38,703 nt of DNA, from positions 1 through 38,703 of the forward strand of contig DATIKW010000020.1 in the NCBI GenBank assembly GCA_035477115.1, written 5' to 3'. Positions 22,332 through 30,649 of the stretch are shown here, one piece after another (within the stretch, counting starts at the first letter, position 1; the number at the start of each line of letters is the position of its first letter). Made by a program: the position numbers and the translations under genes. This DNA comes from UBA995 sp035477115. Its GTDB lineage: Bacteria; Bacillota; Sulfobacillia; UBA995. Under the pieces are notes generated by a model. The model had not been told where the DNA came from. It was given only the letters and a program-made list of their open reading frames with translations, and made no database searches.

Positions 22332-24440
22332 TTGCCTCGGACTCGCCGGCGACCTGACAACGATTTCGTCCGGGAACTGATGGGGATTGCCCTCGCCGTT
22401 GGCGGGGCGGTAGGCGTCTTCGCGCTCCTGTTCCCCGGCGCCGGTTGGGTGGGGCGGGCGTTGGCCCAGGCGCTGATCCGTCTGGCGGGACAGGGCGCCG
22501 TCTTGTTGCCGCTGGGACTGACCGCTGCCGGAGTCACCCTGATCGCGGTGCCGGGGCGGCCGCTACCGGCAAGACAGGCATGGGGAACCGGCTTGCTCAT
22601 GGCAGCTGTGCTCGGCCTTCTCCATCTGCGATACCCGCCGGCGGAATTCTTCGCCCGGGCCGCCGAAGGTGGCGGCGGAGGGCTGATCGGGGCCGGTCTC
22701 GCGTGGCTGCTGACTGAGGGCTTCGGTGCGGTGGGCGGATGGCTGGTCCTCGCCGGGCTGTTCCTGGCGGGCCTGGTGCTGGTATCCAGCGTACCCCTGA
22801 CTCGTCTAGGCACCGGCGCCATGCGTTTGACCCGGAAATGCGGCGGGCGCCTCCTCAGGGCAACCCGAGACTTCTTCGTGGTGGAGGTGGAGGACGAGCA
22901 GCGTCCCTCCCGAGGCGGCGCCCGCGAGCTGCCGATGCTGAACGTGGAGCCGGCCGGCCCGCCGCGCGGACCATGCCCGGAACCGATAGCGGCGGAACGG
23001 CCGGCGGAACCGCCCGCCTACCAGTTGCCTCCGCTATCGCTGCTGTCCCGCGGCAGCGTGGGGGCCACTTCCCGGCAGCGCCCGGACAGCGATGAGCGCC
23101 GGCGACTGATCGAGGAGACCATGGCCAGTTTCGGGGTGAGGGCGCGGGTGGTGGAGGTCCAGCAAGGGCCGATGATCACGCGTTTTGAGGTGCAGCCGGC
23201 CGCCGGCGTCAAGGTGGCCCGGGTGGTCGCCCTGGCCGACGACCTCGCCCTGGCCCTGGCCGCGCAGGACGTGCGCATCGCCCCCATCCCCGGGAAAGGC
23301 GTCATCGGCGTAGAGGTCCCCAACACGGAAGTCGCCGCCGTCCATCTTCGCGATGTGCTGGAGAGCCAGGAGTTCCAGGAGGCGCCGCCCGGCGTGACCA
23401 TCGCTCTGGGGAAGGACATAGCGGGTCGGCCGCTGGTGGCCAATCTCGAGCGACTGCTGCACCTCCTGGTAGCCGGGACTACCGGGTCGGGCAAGAGCGT
23501 GTGCCTCAACGCCATCATCGCCGGCATCCTGCTGAGCTACCCGCCGGATCGCGTGAAGCTCCTGATGATCGACCCCAAGGTGGTCGAACTCAAAGTATAC
23601 GACGGGATTCCCCACCTGATCGCCCCGGTGATAACCGACCCCCGGCTCGCCGCCGGGGCCCTGCGCTGGGTAGTCCGCGAGATGGAGAACCGGTACGAGT
23701 CCTTCGCCGCTGCGGGCGTGCGCGACATCAGTCGCTACAACGCAGCCTCCCCCCCGGCTGCCTTGCCGGTAATCGTCGTGGTCATCGACGAACTGGCCGA
23801 CCTCATGAAAGTCGCGCCGGCGGAGGTCGAAGACGCCATCTGGCGGCTGGCGCAGATGGCCAGGGCGGCGGGCATCCACCTCGTGGTCGCCACCCAGCGG
23901 CCCTCGGTGGATGTGGTCACAGGGGTCATCAAGGCCAACATCCCCTCGCGCATCGCGTTCGCCATGTCCTCCCAGGTAGACTCGAGGACTATCCTGGACG
24001 CACCGGGAGCCGAACGCTTGCTCGGCCAGGGCGACCTCCTCTACCTGCCGGTGAGCGCGACCCGGGCGATCCGCGGGCAGGGCGCCTATATCGCCGATGG
24101 GGAAGTGGAGGAGATCGTGGCCTTCGTCAAGACCCAGTCGTCACCGGAGTATCGGGAAGCGGTTCTGGCGGAGGGCGCGCCGGCGGAGAGCAAGGAGCCG
24201 GAACCGGAGGACGACGCGCTGTTCGGGGATGCCGTCCGAGTGGTGATGGATACCCGGCAGGCATCGATATCGATGGTCCAGCGCAAGCTCCGGGTCGGCT
24301 ACACCCGTGCGGCCAGGCTGATCGACGCCATGGAAGAGAAGGGGATCGTCAGCGGTCCCGACGGCGCCCGCCCGCGCGAAATCCTCATGAGCTGGGAGCA
24401 GTTCCGCCGGGACTTCCTCGATCGGAAACCTCGGGAATAG
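22332..24440 (+). CDS. ftsK/spoIIIE: DNA translocase FtsK/SpoIIIE (702 aa)
   Basis: I place the start at TTG 22332 (MPRTRRRPDNDFVRELMG), with GGAGGG 8-9 bases upstream; the frame is open much further left but only as shadow of uppP and tepA. The first ~165 residues have four hydrophobic spans. A disordered linker leads to the motor: FtsK alpha/beta domains with GTTGSGKSVCLN (Walker A, about 382-389) and VVVIDELADLMKV (Walker B, D486). The C-terminal gamma winged helix (VVMDTRQASISMVQRKLRVGYTR region) reads polar DNA sequences. The enzyme pumps chromosome into the daughter cell or forespore. The gene's last 56 bases overlap the convergent histidine kinase gene. Confidence 0.95.
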   Translation: MPRTRRRPDNDFVRELMGIALAVGGAVGVFALLFPGAGWVGRALAQALIRLAGQGAVLLPLGLTAAGVTLIAVPGRPLPARQAWGTGLLMAAVLGLLHLRYPPAEFFARAAEGGGGGLIGAGLAWLLTEGFGAVGGWLVLAGLFLAGLVLVSSVPLTRLGTGAMRLTRKCGGRLLRATRDFFVVEVEDEQRPSRGGARELPMLNVEPAGPPRGPCPEPIAAERPAEPPAYQLPPLSLLSRGSVGATSRQRPDSDERRRLIEETMASFGVRARVVEVQQGPMITRFEVQPAAGVKVARVVALADDLALALAAQDVRIAPIPGKGVIGVEVPNTEVAAVHLRDVLESQEFQEAPPGVTIALGKDIAGRPLVANLERLLHLLVAGTTGSGKSVCLNAIIAGILLSYPPDRVKLLMIDPKVVELKVYDGIPHLIAPVITDPRLAAGALRWVVREMENRYESFAAAGVRDISRYNAASPPAALPVIVVVIDELADLMKVAPAEVEDAIWRLAQMARAAGIHLVVATQRPSVDVVTGVIKANIPSRIAFAMSSQVDSRTILDAPGAERLLGQGDLLYLPVSATRAIRGQGAYIADGEVEEIVAFVKTQSSPEYREAVLAEGAPAESKEPEPEDDALFGDAVRVVMDTRQASISMVQRKLRVGYTRAARLIDAMEEKGIVSGPDGARPREILMSWEQFRRDFLDRKPRE

Positions 24441-26235
24441 CCGGCAGCAGGCGGAAAGAGAAGCGGGAGCCGGCGCCCTCTCGGCTGGCGACGTCGACCG
24501 AGCCGCCGTGGGCCTCGACGATGCGGCGGGCGATGGCCAGCCCGAGTCCGTGCCCGCCCGCTCCCCGGGTCCGAGCCTTGTCCACCTTGTAGAAGCGGTC
24601 CCACACTCTTTCCAGGTCGCCGGGAGCAATGCCGCTGCCGGTATCGCTCACGGCGACTTCCAGATGCGCTCCCCGCCGGCCGAGGCTGAGCCGCACCCTG
24701 CCGCCGGCGGGGGTATGGCGCAAGGCGTTGTCCACCAGATTGTGGAGGACCTGTTCCATGCGATCGGCGTCGGCCAGCGCCGCCGGCACCTCGGGTGTGT
24801 CCAGTTCCAGCTCTACACCCTGCTGCAGCGCCAGGGGGCGGACCACCTCGGCCACCCGCCGGAGCAACGACGCCAGGTCCACCGGCCCGAGGTTCAGCCG
24901 GCCGGCTCCTTCTTCCCAACGGGCGAGATCGAGCAGGTCGCGAATGAGCCGCCGCAGCCGCTCGGTCTCCTCGATGAGGATGACGCCATGCTGCTCAGCC
25001 GGTCCTCCGGCCAGACCCGCCGCCCGGATTTCGTCGAGGAGCGCCTCGCCATAGCCTTGAAGATAGGTGAGCGGGGTCGCCAGTTCATGCGAGACATTGG
25101 CGAGGAACTCGCGCCGGACCTCCTCTTGTTTGCGGGCAGGCGTCACGTCGCGCAGTACGGCCACCGCGCCCGATACCCCGCTCTCGGTCTCGCGGATGGG
25201 GGCGACCTGCACCAGGTAGTAGTGATCGGCCAGGAGGACTTCCTCGGGGCCGGCGGACTGCCCGGCCAACGCCGTCGCGTACAGGTCTTGGAGGGCCGCC
25301 GGCAGTTCGTCCACATTGTCCGGCAGCTTGCCGAGAGCCTGCTCCGCCCGGTGGTTGGCGTTGATGATCTTTCCCCGTCGGTCGGACGTGAGGACCGCCT
25401 CGGACAGGCTTGCGAGGATGTTGGCCGACTGATCGCGCTGGGCGGCCAGCTCTCCCATGCGGGCCGACAGCTCGTCCGCCAGGTGATTGAGGGTCCGGGC
25501 GAGGGTCCCGATCTCATCGGAACGCCCGACCGGCAGGCGGCGCGTGAAGTCGCCACGCGCCATATCCCGTGCCGCGCCCTCCATGACCGCCAGGGGACGG
25601 GCAAACTGCCGGGACAGGATGAGCGCCAGCACTCCGGCCAGCAATACCGCCATGCCGCCTGATCGCACGACGATGGTCTGGGCCGCCGCCACCGCTTCCC
25701 GGATCGGTTGCAGGGGAGCGTAGACCAGTACCGCTCCCCGGATCCGCCCGTCCCGGCGCACCGGCAGCCCTACATAGACGAGATGAGCATCGAAGCCGGG
25801 ATGGTAGGCCCACTGCCGGACCGTCTCTCCGTTCAGCACCCTGACGACTTCCTCGAGTGGAAACACCATCCCCATCCGAGCTGCCAGGAGACCGTGGCGG
25901 AGCGGCCCCATCCTCCGCATCATCGCCTGGGAGCCGGGGGCCAGGCCGGTGGCCGCTTGCAGCACTCCATCCTCATCGATCACGGCCACCACCGCGTCAA
26001 GGAGTACGGCGGCCGCATCCAGGGAGTCCTGCAATGCCTCAGACCGGTAGTTCAGGGCTGCGTCCGCCACCAGTTCGCTTATATGCCGGGCGGTGTCCTC
26101 GAGGGCCTCGGCCCGCTTGTGGACGTAGAACTCGTCGAGCAGCACCGACAAGAGGACGCTCAGCAGGACCAGGATCACGAGGACCAGGCCGACCATCCCC
26201 AGCCAGAGCCGGAAGGCGATCCCCGATGGCCGCAC
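24385..26235 (-). CDS. Membrane sensor histidine kinase (616 aa)
   Basis: TM1 lies at about residues 9-33, followed by an extracellular sensor region and TM2 near 190-210. HAMP (about 206-260, ending near LNHLADELSARM), a PAS-like domain (about 275-365) and HisKA with H383 in VSHELATPLTYLQ follow. The ATP lid has N-box LVDNALRHTP, G1 DTGSGIAPGD and G2 GGHGLGLAI. The Arg usually found after HEL is Ala here (HELATPLT). The layout is that of WalK/ResE/PhoR-type kinases. GTG 26235 lies three bases after the response regulator stop, with the Shine-Dalgarno GAGGTGA inside the end of that gene. The signal sensed is not evident. Confidence 0.92.
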   Translation of the reverse strand: MRPSGIAFRLWLGMVGLVLVILVLLSVLLSVLLDEFYVHKRAEALEDTARHISELVADAALNYRSEALQDSLDAAAVLLDAVVAVIDEDGVLQAATGLAPGSQAMMRRMGPLRHGLLAARMGMVFPLEEVVRVLNGETVRQWAYHPGFDAHLVYVGLPVRRDGRIRGAVLVYAPLQPIREAVAAAQTIVVRSGGMAVLLAGVLALILSRQFARPLAVMEGAARDMARGDFTRRLPVGRSDEIGTLARTLNHLADELSARMGELAAQRDQSANILASLSEAVLTSDRRGKIINANHRAEQALGKLPDNVDELPAALQDLYATALAGQSAGPEEVLLADHYYLVQVAPIRETESGVSGAVAVLRDVTPARKQEEVRREFLANVSHELATPLTYLQGYGEALLDEIRAAGLAGGPAEQHGVILIEETERLRRLIRDLLDLARWEEGAGRLNLGPVDLASLLRRVAEVVRPLALQQGVELELDTPEVPAALADADRMEQVLHNLVDNALRHTPAGGRVRLSLGRRGAHLEVAVSDTGSGIAPGDLERVWDRFYKVDKARTRGAGGHGLGLAIARRIVEAHGGSVDVASREGAGSRFSFRLLPAIPEVSDRGSPGGTAPSS

Positions 26236-26238
26236 CGC

Positions 26239-26940
26239 CTATATCACCTCGAACTTGTAGCCTATACCCCAGACGGTATGGATATAGCCGGCTGCCTTGC
26301 CTGCCGCCAGCTTGAGCCGGAGGTTCTTGATGTGACTGTCGACGGTGCGCGACTCGCCGGCGAAACTCCATCCCCATACCTTGTCGAGCAACTGGTCCCG
26401 GGTGAGCACGCGGCGTGGATTCGCCGCCAGGTACCACAGGAGGTCGAACTCCCGGGGAGTCATGTTGACCTCCCGGCCTCCGGTGCGGACGGTCCGTGAG
26501 GCGCGGTCGATCTCCAGGTCGTCGAAGGTCACCCGCTCCGCCTCGGCCGGGCGCGGCTGGTGACCGGGCATCCGGCGCAGCACCGCCCGGATGCGGGCCA
26601 GCAACTCCCGCGGGCTGAAGGGCTTCACGATGTAGTCGTCGGCACCCAACTCCAGGCCCAGGACCCGATCGTATTCCTCCGCCCTGGCGGTGAGCATGAT
26701 GACGGGGACGGCATACAACTCGCGGATTCGCCGGCATACCGCCCATCCGTCCATGCCGGGCAACATGAGGTCAAGCAGCACCAGGCCGATCTGCGTCCGC
26801 TCGAGGACGGCAAGCGCCTCGTTGCCGTCAGGCGCCTCCACGACTTCGTAGCCGTCCTTCTCCAGGTGAAGCCGCAACATGTCCCGCATTCGCGGCTCAT
26901 CGTCTACGATCAGGACGCGTACCGCCGCGAGCCCCGCCAA
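26239..26940 (-). CDS. OmpR/PhoB-family response regulator (233 aa)
   Basis: A complete receiver (D13-D14 acidic pair, phospho-acceptor D57 in LVLLDLMLPGMDGW, and the lysine in DDYIVKPFSPREL) is joined to a winged-helix output domain with EFDLLWYLAANPRRVLTRDQLL and a RTVDSHIKNLR recognition helix. It resembles ResD/PhoB-type regulators and pairs with the kinase gene three bases downstream. TTG 26940 is preceded by GGGGAGG. An extended -10 promoter lies about 40 bases upstream. Confidence 0.94.
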   Translation of the reverse strand: MAGLAAVRVLIVDDEPRMRDMLRLHLEKDGYEVVEAPDGNEALAVLERTQIGLVLLDLMLPGMDGWAVCRRIRELYAVPVIMLTARAEEYDRVLGLELGADDYIVKPFSPRELLARIRAVLRRMPGHQPRPAEAERVTFDDLEIDRASRTVRTGGREVNMTPREFDLLWYLAANPRRVLTRDQLLDKVWGWSFAGESRTVDSHIKNLRLKLAAGKAAGYIHTVWGIGYKFEVI

Positions 26941-26976
26941 GCGCCTCGACTCCTCCCCGGGAAGCTCCCTGAACCG

Positions 26977-26985
26977 ATTCTAACA
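26977..26985 (-). promoter_or_regulatory. Extended -10 promoter of the two-component operon
   Basis: Minus-strand TGTTAGAAT matches the extended -10 form TG-N-TATAAT at all but one base of the hexamer. No good -35 box is seen at 17 bases, as is common for this promoter type. It would yield a leader of about 30 bases. Confidence 0.4.
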
Positions 26986-27035
26986 CACTGGCGCCACCAC
27001 CCCGGGGGTCGGGAGCCCATTCGAGGGCCCATTCG

Positions 27036-27070
27036 GCTGCAGGGGCGGGTTCAGAACCCGCCCCTGCAGC
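27036..27070. repeat. Intergenic hairpin repeat, copy 3
   Basis: Perfect 17-bp arms (GCTGCAGGGGCGGGTTC and complement) surround one A. It lies 9 bases after the stop of the small secreted-protein gene and before the response regulator promoter, so it may end that transcript. To its left CCCATTCG is directly repeated eleven bases apart. Confidence 0.85.
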
Positions 27071-27079
27071 GGCCGTGCT

Positions 27080-27379
27080 TCAAGGGGAACACGGGCAACC
27101 CCGCCAACCGCGCCCAGGACCTCTACCGGGTCGGAAGCCTTCCCGGTCGGGGATGCGGTTGAGGCGGTCGAGCATGCGTTCCGCTTGCTCCGCGGTGATC
27201 CCGCCCGTCCTTAGCAGCTCTTGCACCAACTCGCGCCGCAAGGCCAGGATCTGTTCCTGGATCTCCTCGACTCGCGATGGGGCGGTCGTCTCCTGTGCCT
27301 GGACGATCACCGGCAGGGCGATCGCAAGGACCACGACGACAAGCACCGCACATAACCATGTCTTCCGGGACTTCACCAT
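27080..27379 (-). CDS. Small secreted protein with helical domain (99 aa)
   Basis: ATG 27379 begins MVKSRKTWLCAVLVVVVLAIALPVIVQAQE..., a signal peptide with likely cleavage after VQA. The mature part has a charged helix (RVEEIQEQILALRRELVQELL) and GGITAEQAERMLDRL, a pattern seen in small exported DUF2680-like proteins, then a Gly/Arg/Pro-rich tail with RPGRGPGRGWRG. An upstream in-frame ATG at 27403 would add eight residues. The gene lies upstream of, and on the same strand as, the two-component pair, with a hairpin repeat in between; it could be a target or an envelope-stress sensor partner, but that is a guess. Confidence 0.65.
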   Translation of the reverse strand: MVKSRKTWLCAVLVVVVLAIALPVIVQAQETTAPSRVEEIQEQILALRRELVQELLRTGGITAEQAERMLDRLNRIPDREGFRPGRGPGRGWRGCPCSP

Positions 27380-27470
27380 TTCCTCGCCTCCCTCCGCGTT
27401 CATTGTGGCATGAGGTCATGCGGATAGCATGGTGAAAGGGTGAAGGACCTGTGAAATCCCCGCTTCGCGG

Positions 27471-28430
27471 TCAGGGCAGGCGGGCAAGGGCGATGCCGGC
27501 CGCGACCAGCATCGGCGTGAGCAGTACGATGATCACGTTGTGGGCGAGGAGCTGGAGATGCGGTCCTGGGTTCGCCTCCCAGCCGGCTTCCCAGTTGCCG
27601 GCGCCCCGTGCCGTCCGCGCCGCCAGCGGCAGGGTGAGCAGGCCCAATCCAACATGAGGGGGCCAAAGGCCCGCGGCCCACCCGGCAAGGATGGCCAGAT
27701 AAGCGGCGGCCAGAAGTCCGGCGTAGATGCGGGTGCTCGCCCGGATGCCGCGCACGCCCGGGTAGGAGCGTCGGCCCACCGCCGCATCGGCCTGCTGATC
27801 GGGGAACTGATTCAACAGGAGGAGCGCGCTGGACAGGGTTCCGGGGATGATCGCCGCCGCGAGAGGTGTCAGCCCCAGGTCGCCGGTCTGCGCGAAGTAG
27901 GTGCCGGCCACCATGATCGGTCCGAAACCCAGTCCGGGGGCGGCAAGGCCGGTCAGGGGCCGGCGGGTGAGGTAGGGTGTGTAGGCGAGGAGCAGGGCGA
28001 TGCCGGCCATCCCGAAGGGGATGATGCATGGACCGCGGTTCAGGGCCAGATATGCTCCTATGAGTACCAGTGCTGTCAGACAAGCCATCCCCATCGCCAG
28101 GAACTGCCGGGGAGTCGCCAGGCCCAGCGTCAAGGTGCCGCTGCCTCCGCTGAATGGCGTGCGGCAGGTGAGGAAGTCGAGGCCGCTCCGGTGATCGTGC
28201 CAATCATTGAGCACGTTCACCGCCCCATGAGCCAACAGGCCGCCCGTCAGGGCCAGCAGGGCCGAAGCGGCGTCCACCCGCCCCCGGGTATGGGCGGCCG
28301 TGGCGAGGCCAAGTGCTACGGAGACTACGGTCAGCGGCAAAAAATGCGGCCGCATGCCCAAGAAGCAAGCGAGCGAGCCACCGGTCGCGGCACGGGTCAT
28401 GACTCGGCTTCGGTCGCCGGCATCCCTCAT
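27471..28430 (-). CDS. UbiA-family prenyltransferase, MenA-like (319 aa)
   Basis: An integral membrane protein with about eight to nine helices and both Asp-rich motifs: NDWHDHRSGLD (NDxxDxxxD) and the second motif in NQFPDQQADAAVGRRS. These bind the Mg-diphosphate of the prenyl donor. The pattern fits 1,4-dihydroxy-2-naphthoate prenyltransferase (MenA) and its relatives. No other menaquinone gene is near, so the aromatic acceptor is open. I prefer ATG 28430 (MRDAGDRSRVMTR), ATG 28400 being an alternative; the frame also continues upstream to 28565 without support. Divergent from the LuxR-type gene. Confidence 0.85.
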   Translation of the reverse strand: MRDAGDRSRVMTRAATGGSLACFLGMRPHFLPLTVVSVALGLATAAHTRGRVDAASALLALTGGLLAHGAVNVLNDWHDHRSGLDFLTCRTPFSGGSGTLTLGLATPRQFLAMGMACLTALVLIGAYLALNRGPCIIPFGMAGIALLLAYTPYLTRRPLTGLAAPGLGFGPIMVAGTYFAQTGDLGLTPLAAAIIPGTLSSALLLLNQFPDQQADAAVGRRSYPGVRGIRASTRIYAGLLAAAYLAILAGWAAGLWPPHVGLGLLTLPLAARTARGAGNWEAGWEANPGPHLQLLAHNVIIVLLTPMLVAAGIALARLP

Positions 28431-28441
28431 CCTTTTCTGTC

Positions 28442-28470
28442 CCCTTGGGCTAGTATTCCCCTCCCAAGGG
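28442..28470. promoter_or_regulatory. Inverted repeat CCCTTGGG-N13-CCCAAGGG in divergent gap
   Basis: Perfect 8-bp arms separated by 13 bases, in the 115-base gap between the prenyltransferase and LuxR-type genes. Spacing centre to centre is 21 bases, two helical turns, as in a dimer operator; a hairpin in the prenyltransferase leader is the alternative. TATTAT at about 28496 may be a -10 box. Confidence 0.35.
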
Positions 28471-28545
28471 ATGCGATCCATCGGCAAGCGTCGACATATT
28501 ATGTAACAGCCGTCCCCCGGGGCGGTTGGCGGGAGGTGGGGCCGG

Positions 28546-29205
28546 ATGTCGGGCAGCGAGCGCATTCACGTGGTATTGGCCGCGGGGCATCGAGAAGTCC
28601 GGGACAGACTGCGGGAGTCCCTGAGTGATGAGGCTGGCCCGGGGCTCGAGGTAGTGGCGGAGGCGACCGGCGGATACGAGTTGCTCGCTTGCTGCCGCGC
28701 GTGCTTGCCCGATGTCATCCTCTTGGCGGCCGATCTGGTGGGACCGCCTGTGCCCGAACTGGTCCGAACCCTCCGTCAGTCCTCGCCCCGGACCCGGGCG
28801 ATCGTCATGGCGCCGGAGGCCGTCGCCTCCGACTTGACGGCGGTGGTGAGCACGGGCGCTCATACCTATCGGCTGGCGAGGATGCGCCTGTCCGAGTTGG
28901 TGAGGGCGGTCGCGGCGGCCGGCGAAGGAGGCGAAGGACTGCCCCCGGTCGGCGCCCTACCGGGAAGCACCTGCGAGAGACGGGCCGGGGACAGGTCGGG
29001 CTGGGCGCGGCTGACGGTTCGGGAACGCGAGGTCCTCGCCCTTGTATCCCAGGGGCTGCGGAACCGGGACATCGGCAAGGGTCTGTACATCAGCGAGAAG
29101 ACCGTCCGCAATCACCTGAGCAGCGTGTTTCGGAAACTCGGCGTCACTGACCGGACACAAGCGGCCCTCCTGGCTGTCAGGCGCAACCTGGAAAGCGGAG
29201 TGTAG
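28546..29205 (+). CDS. LuxR/NarL-type regulator with degenerate receiver domain (219 aa)
   Basis: The C terminus is a standard LuxR HTH (LTVREREVLALVSQGLRNRDIG ... EKTVRNHLSSVFRKLGV). The N-terminal ~125 residues keep the receiver fold pattern, but each phosphorylation residue is replaced: the acidic pair is A13-G14 (VVLAAGH for VLADDH), the phospho-acceptor position is A61 (PDVILLAADL), the Thr/Ser position is Ala (IVMAPEA), and the Lys position is Ala (TYRLARM). It therefore probably acts without aspartate phosphorylation, perhaps sensing a ligand or partner. No kinase gene is adjacent. ATG 28546 follows GGGAGGTGG. Confidence 0.88.
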   Translation: MSGSERIHVVLAAGHREVRDRLRESLSDEAGPGLEVVAEATGGYELLACCRACLPDVILLAADLVGPPVPELVRTLRQSSPRTRAIVMAPEAVASDLTAVVSTGAHTYRLARMRLSELVRAVAAAGEGGEGLPPVGALPGSTCERRAGDRSGWARLTVREREVLALVSQGLRNRDIGKGLYISEKTVRNHLSSVFRKLGVTDRTQAALLAVRRNLESGV

Positions 29206-29331
29206 CCCCGAAGGCGGAGGCATACGATTGTGATCGCAGCCTCTGACCGTATCGGAGGGATTCATCCCCGGGATGGTGAAGAAACAAAAGATTAGCTCGC
29301 CCGGCAACTATCCTGGGGGGTGACCCGGCGG

Positions 29332-30627
29332 GTGACTCCGCGACTGACCCGTATTGCCGAGATCGGCCGCGACCTGGACGGCCTCGTGGGGCTGGAAGGG
29401 TGGCTGTACAACCGTAGGAGTTCGGGTCGCCTGGAGTTCCTCATAATCCGCGATGGCACCGGATACCTACAGGCGGTCGCCAACCAGGCGGATCTGCCGC
29501 CGGCCGTCTTCGAACGGTGCCGAGTTCTGACCCAGGAGTCCGCGATTCGCGTTGCCGGCATTGTCCGGACCGACCGCCGGGCCCCCGGTGGTTACGAATT
29601 GGCCGTCACCGACCTGGAAGTGGTCGCGGCGGCTGAGCCTTACCCCATCACCCTCAAGGACCATGGGGCGGACTTCCTCCTCGACCACCGCCACCTCTGG
29701 CTGCGAACGCCGCGCCAGCATGCCATCATGCGCGTGCGCGCGACGGTGATCGCGGCATGCCGGGAGTTTCTCGACGGCCGGGGCTTCCTGGCGGTGGACA
29801 CGCCCATCCTCACCCCCGCCGCTTGCGAGGGTACGACCACCCTTTTCGAGACCACGTATTTCGACACGGCGGCATACCTGTCGCAGAGCGGTCAACTATA
29901 TAATGAGGCGGGGGCGATGGCTTTCGGCCGGGTATATTGCTTCGGCCCGACCTTCCGGGCTGAGAAGTCCCGTACCCGCCGGCACCTGATGGAGTTCTGG
30001 ATGGTGGAGCCGGAAGCGGCCTATCTCGACTTCGAGGGCAACCTGGCCCTGCAGGAACAGATGGTCAGCCATCTGGTCGCCAGGGTGCTGGAGGAGCGGC
30101 GGCCGGAACTTGAGCGATTGGAACGGGATACCACCTTGCTGGAGAAGGTCATCCCGCCCTTTCCACGGGTGAGTTACGACGAAGCTCTGACCCTGCTGGC
30201 CACGACCGAGCCGCTCAAATGGGGGGAGGATTTCGGCGCTCCCCATGAGGCGGCCGTGGCCGCCCAGTTTGAGCGGCCGGTTTTCGTGCATCGTTTCCCC
30301 GCCGCAGTCAAGGCGTTCTATATGAAACCGGATCCGGACCGACCCGAGGTCGTGTTGGGGGCGGACCTGCTCGCGCCGGAAGGTTACGGAGAGATCATCG
30401 GCGGCGGCGAGCGCCTCGCCGACTACACTCTCCTGCGCGAGCGGCTGGCGCAGCACGGACTCGCCGAGGGCGCTTTCCAGTGGTACCTGGACTTGCGCCG
30501 CTATGGGAGCGTTCCCCACTCCGGTTTCGGCATGGGGATCGAGCGGGTCGTGGCCTGGCTTTGCGGACTTGAGCACATACGCGAGGCGATACCCTTTCCG
30601 CGGTTGCTCAACCGGATCTATCCTTAG
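29332..30627 (+). CDS. asnS: Asparaginyl-tRNA synthetase (431 aa)
   Basis: Class II synthetase: N-terminal OB-fold anticodon-binding domain (GWLYNRRSSGRLEFLIIRDGTG), then motif 1 (EFLDGRGFLAVDTPILTP), motif 2 (FRAEKSRTRRHLMEFWMVEPE) and motif 3 (GFGMGIERVVAWLCGL). The MVEPE form, rather than a DxE with Asp-specific residues, together with LSQSGQLYNE, fits AsnRS. I choose GTG 29332 because GGGGGGTGA (29315-29323) lies 8 bases upstream; GTG 29320 is in frame but inside that site. No T-box elements are seen in the 126-base leader. The next gene follows 22 bases on. Confidence 0.93.
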   Translation: MTPRLTRIAEIGRDLDGLVGLEGWLYNRRSSGRLEFLIIRDGTGYLQAVANQADLPPAVFERCRVLTQESAIRVAGIVRTDRRAPGGYELAVTDLEVVAAAEPYPITLKDHGADFLLDHRHLWLRTPRQHAIMRVRATVIAACREFLDGRGFLAVDTPILTPAACEGTTTLFETTYFDTAAYLSQSGQLYNEAGAMAFGRVYCFGPTFRAEKSRTRRHLMEFWMVEPEAAYLDFEGNLALQEQMVSHLVARVLEERRPELERLERDTTLLEKVIPPFPRVSYDEALTLLATTEPLKWGEDFGAPHEAAVAAQFERPVFVHRFPAAVKAFYMKPDPDRPEVVLGADLLAPEGYGEIIGGGERLADYTLLRERLAQHGLAEGAFQWYLDLRRYGSVPHSGFGMGIERVVAWLCGLEHIREAIPFPRLLNRIYP

Positions 30628-30649
30628 CAGGGCATTGGGGGAAGCTGCC

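Noticed and set aside
28624..28634. Half-site resembling the CTCATCA palindrome (GTGATGAGG) in the LuxR-type gene
   Set aside because: Only one arm is present and it lies in coding sequence; most likely chance.
29206..29331. Possible T-box leader before asnS
   Set aside because: The gap is only 126 bases and lacks the T-box core and a specifier stem; only weak overlapping stems (for example GAGGC/GCCTC) are seen.
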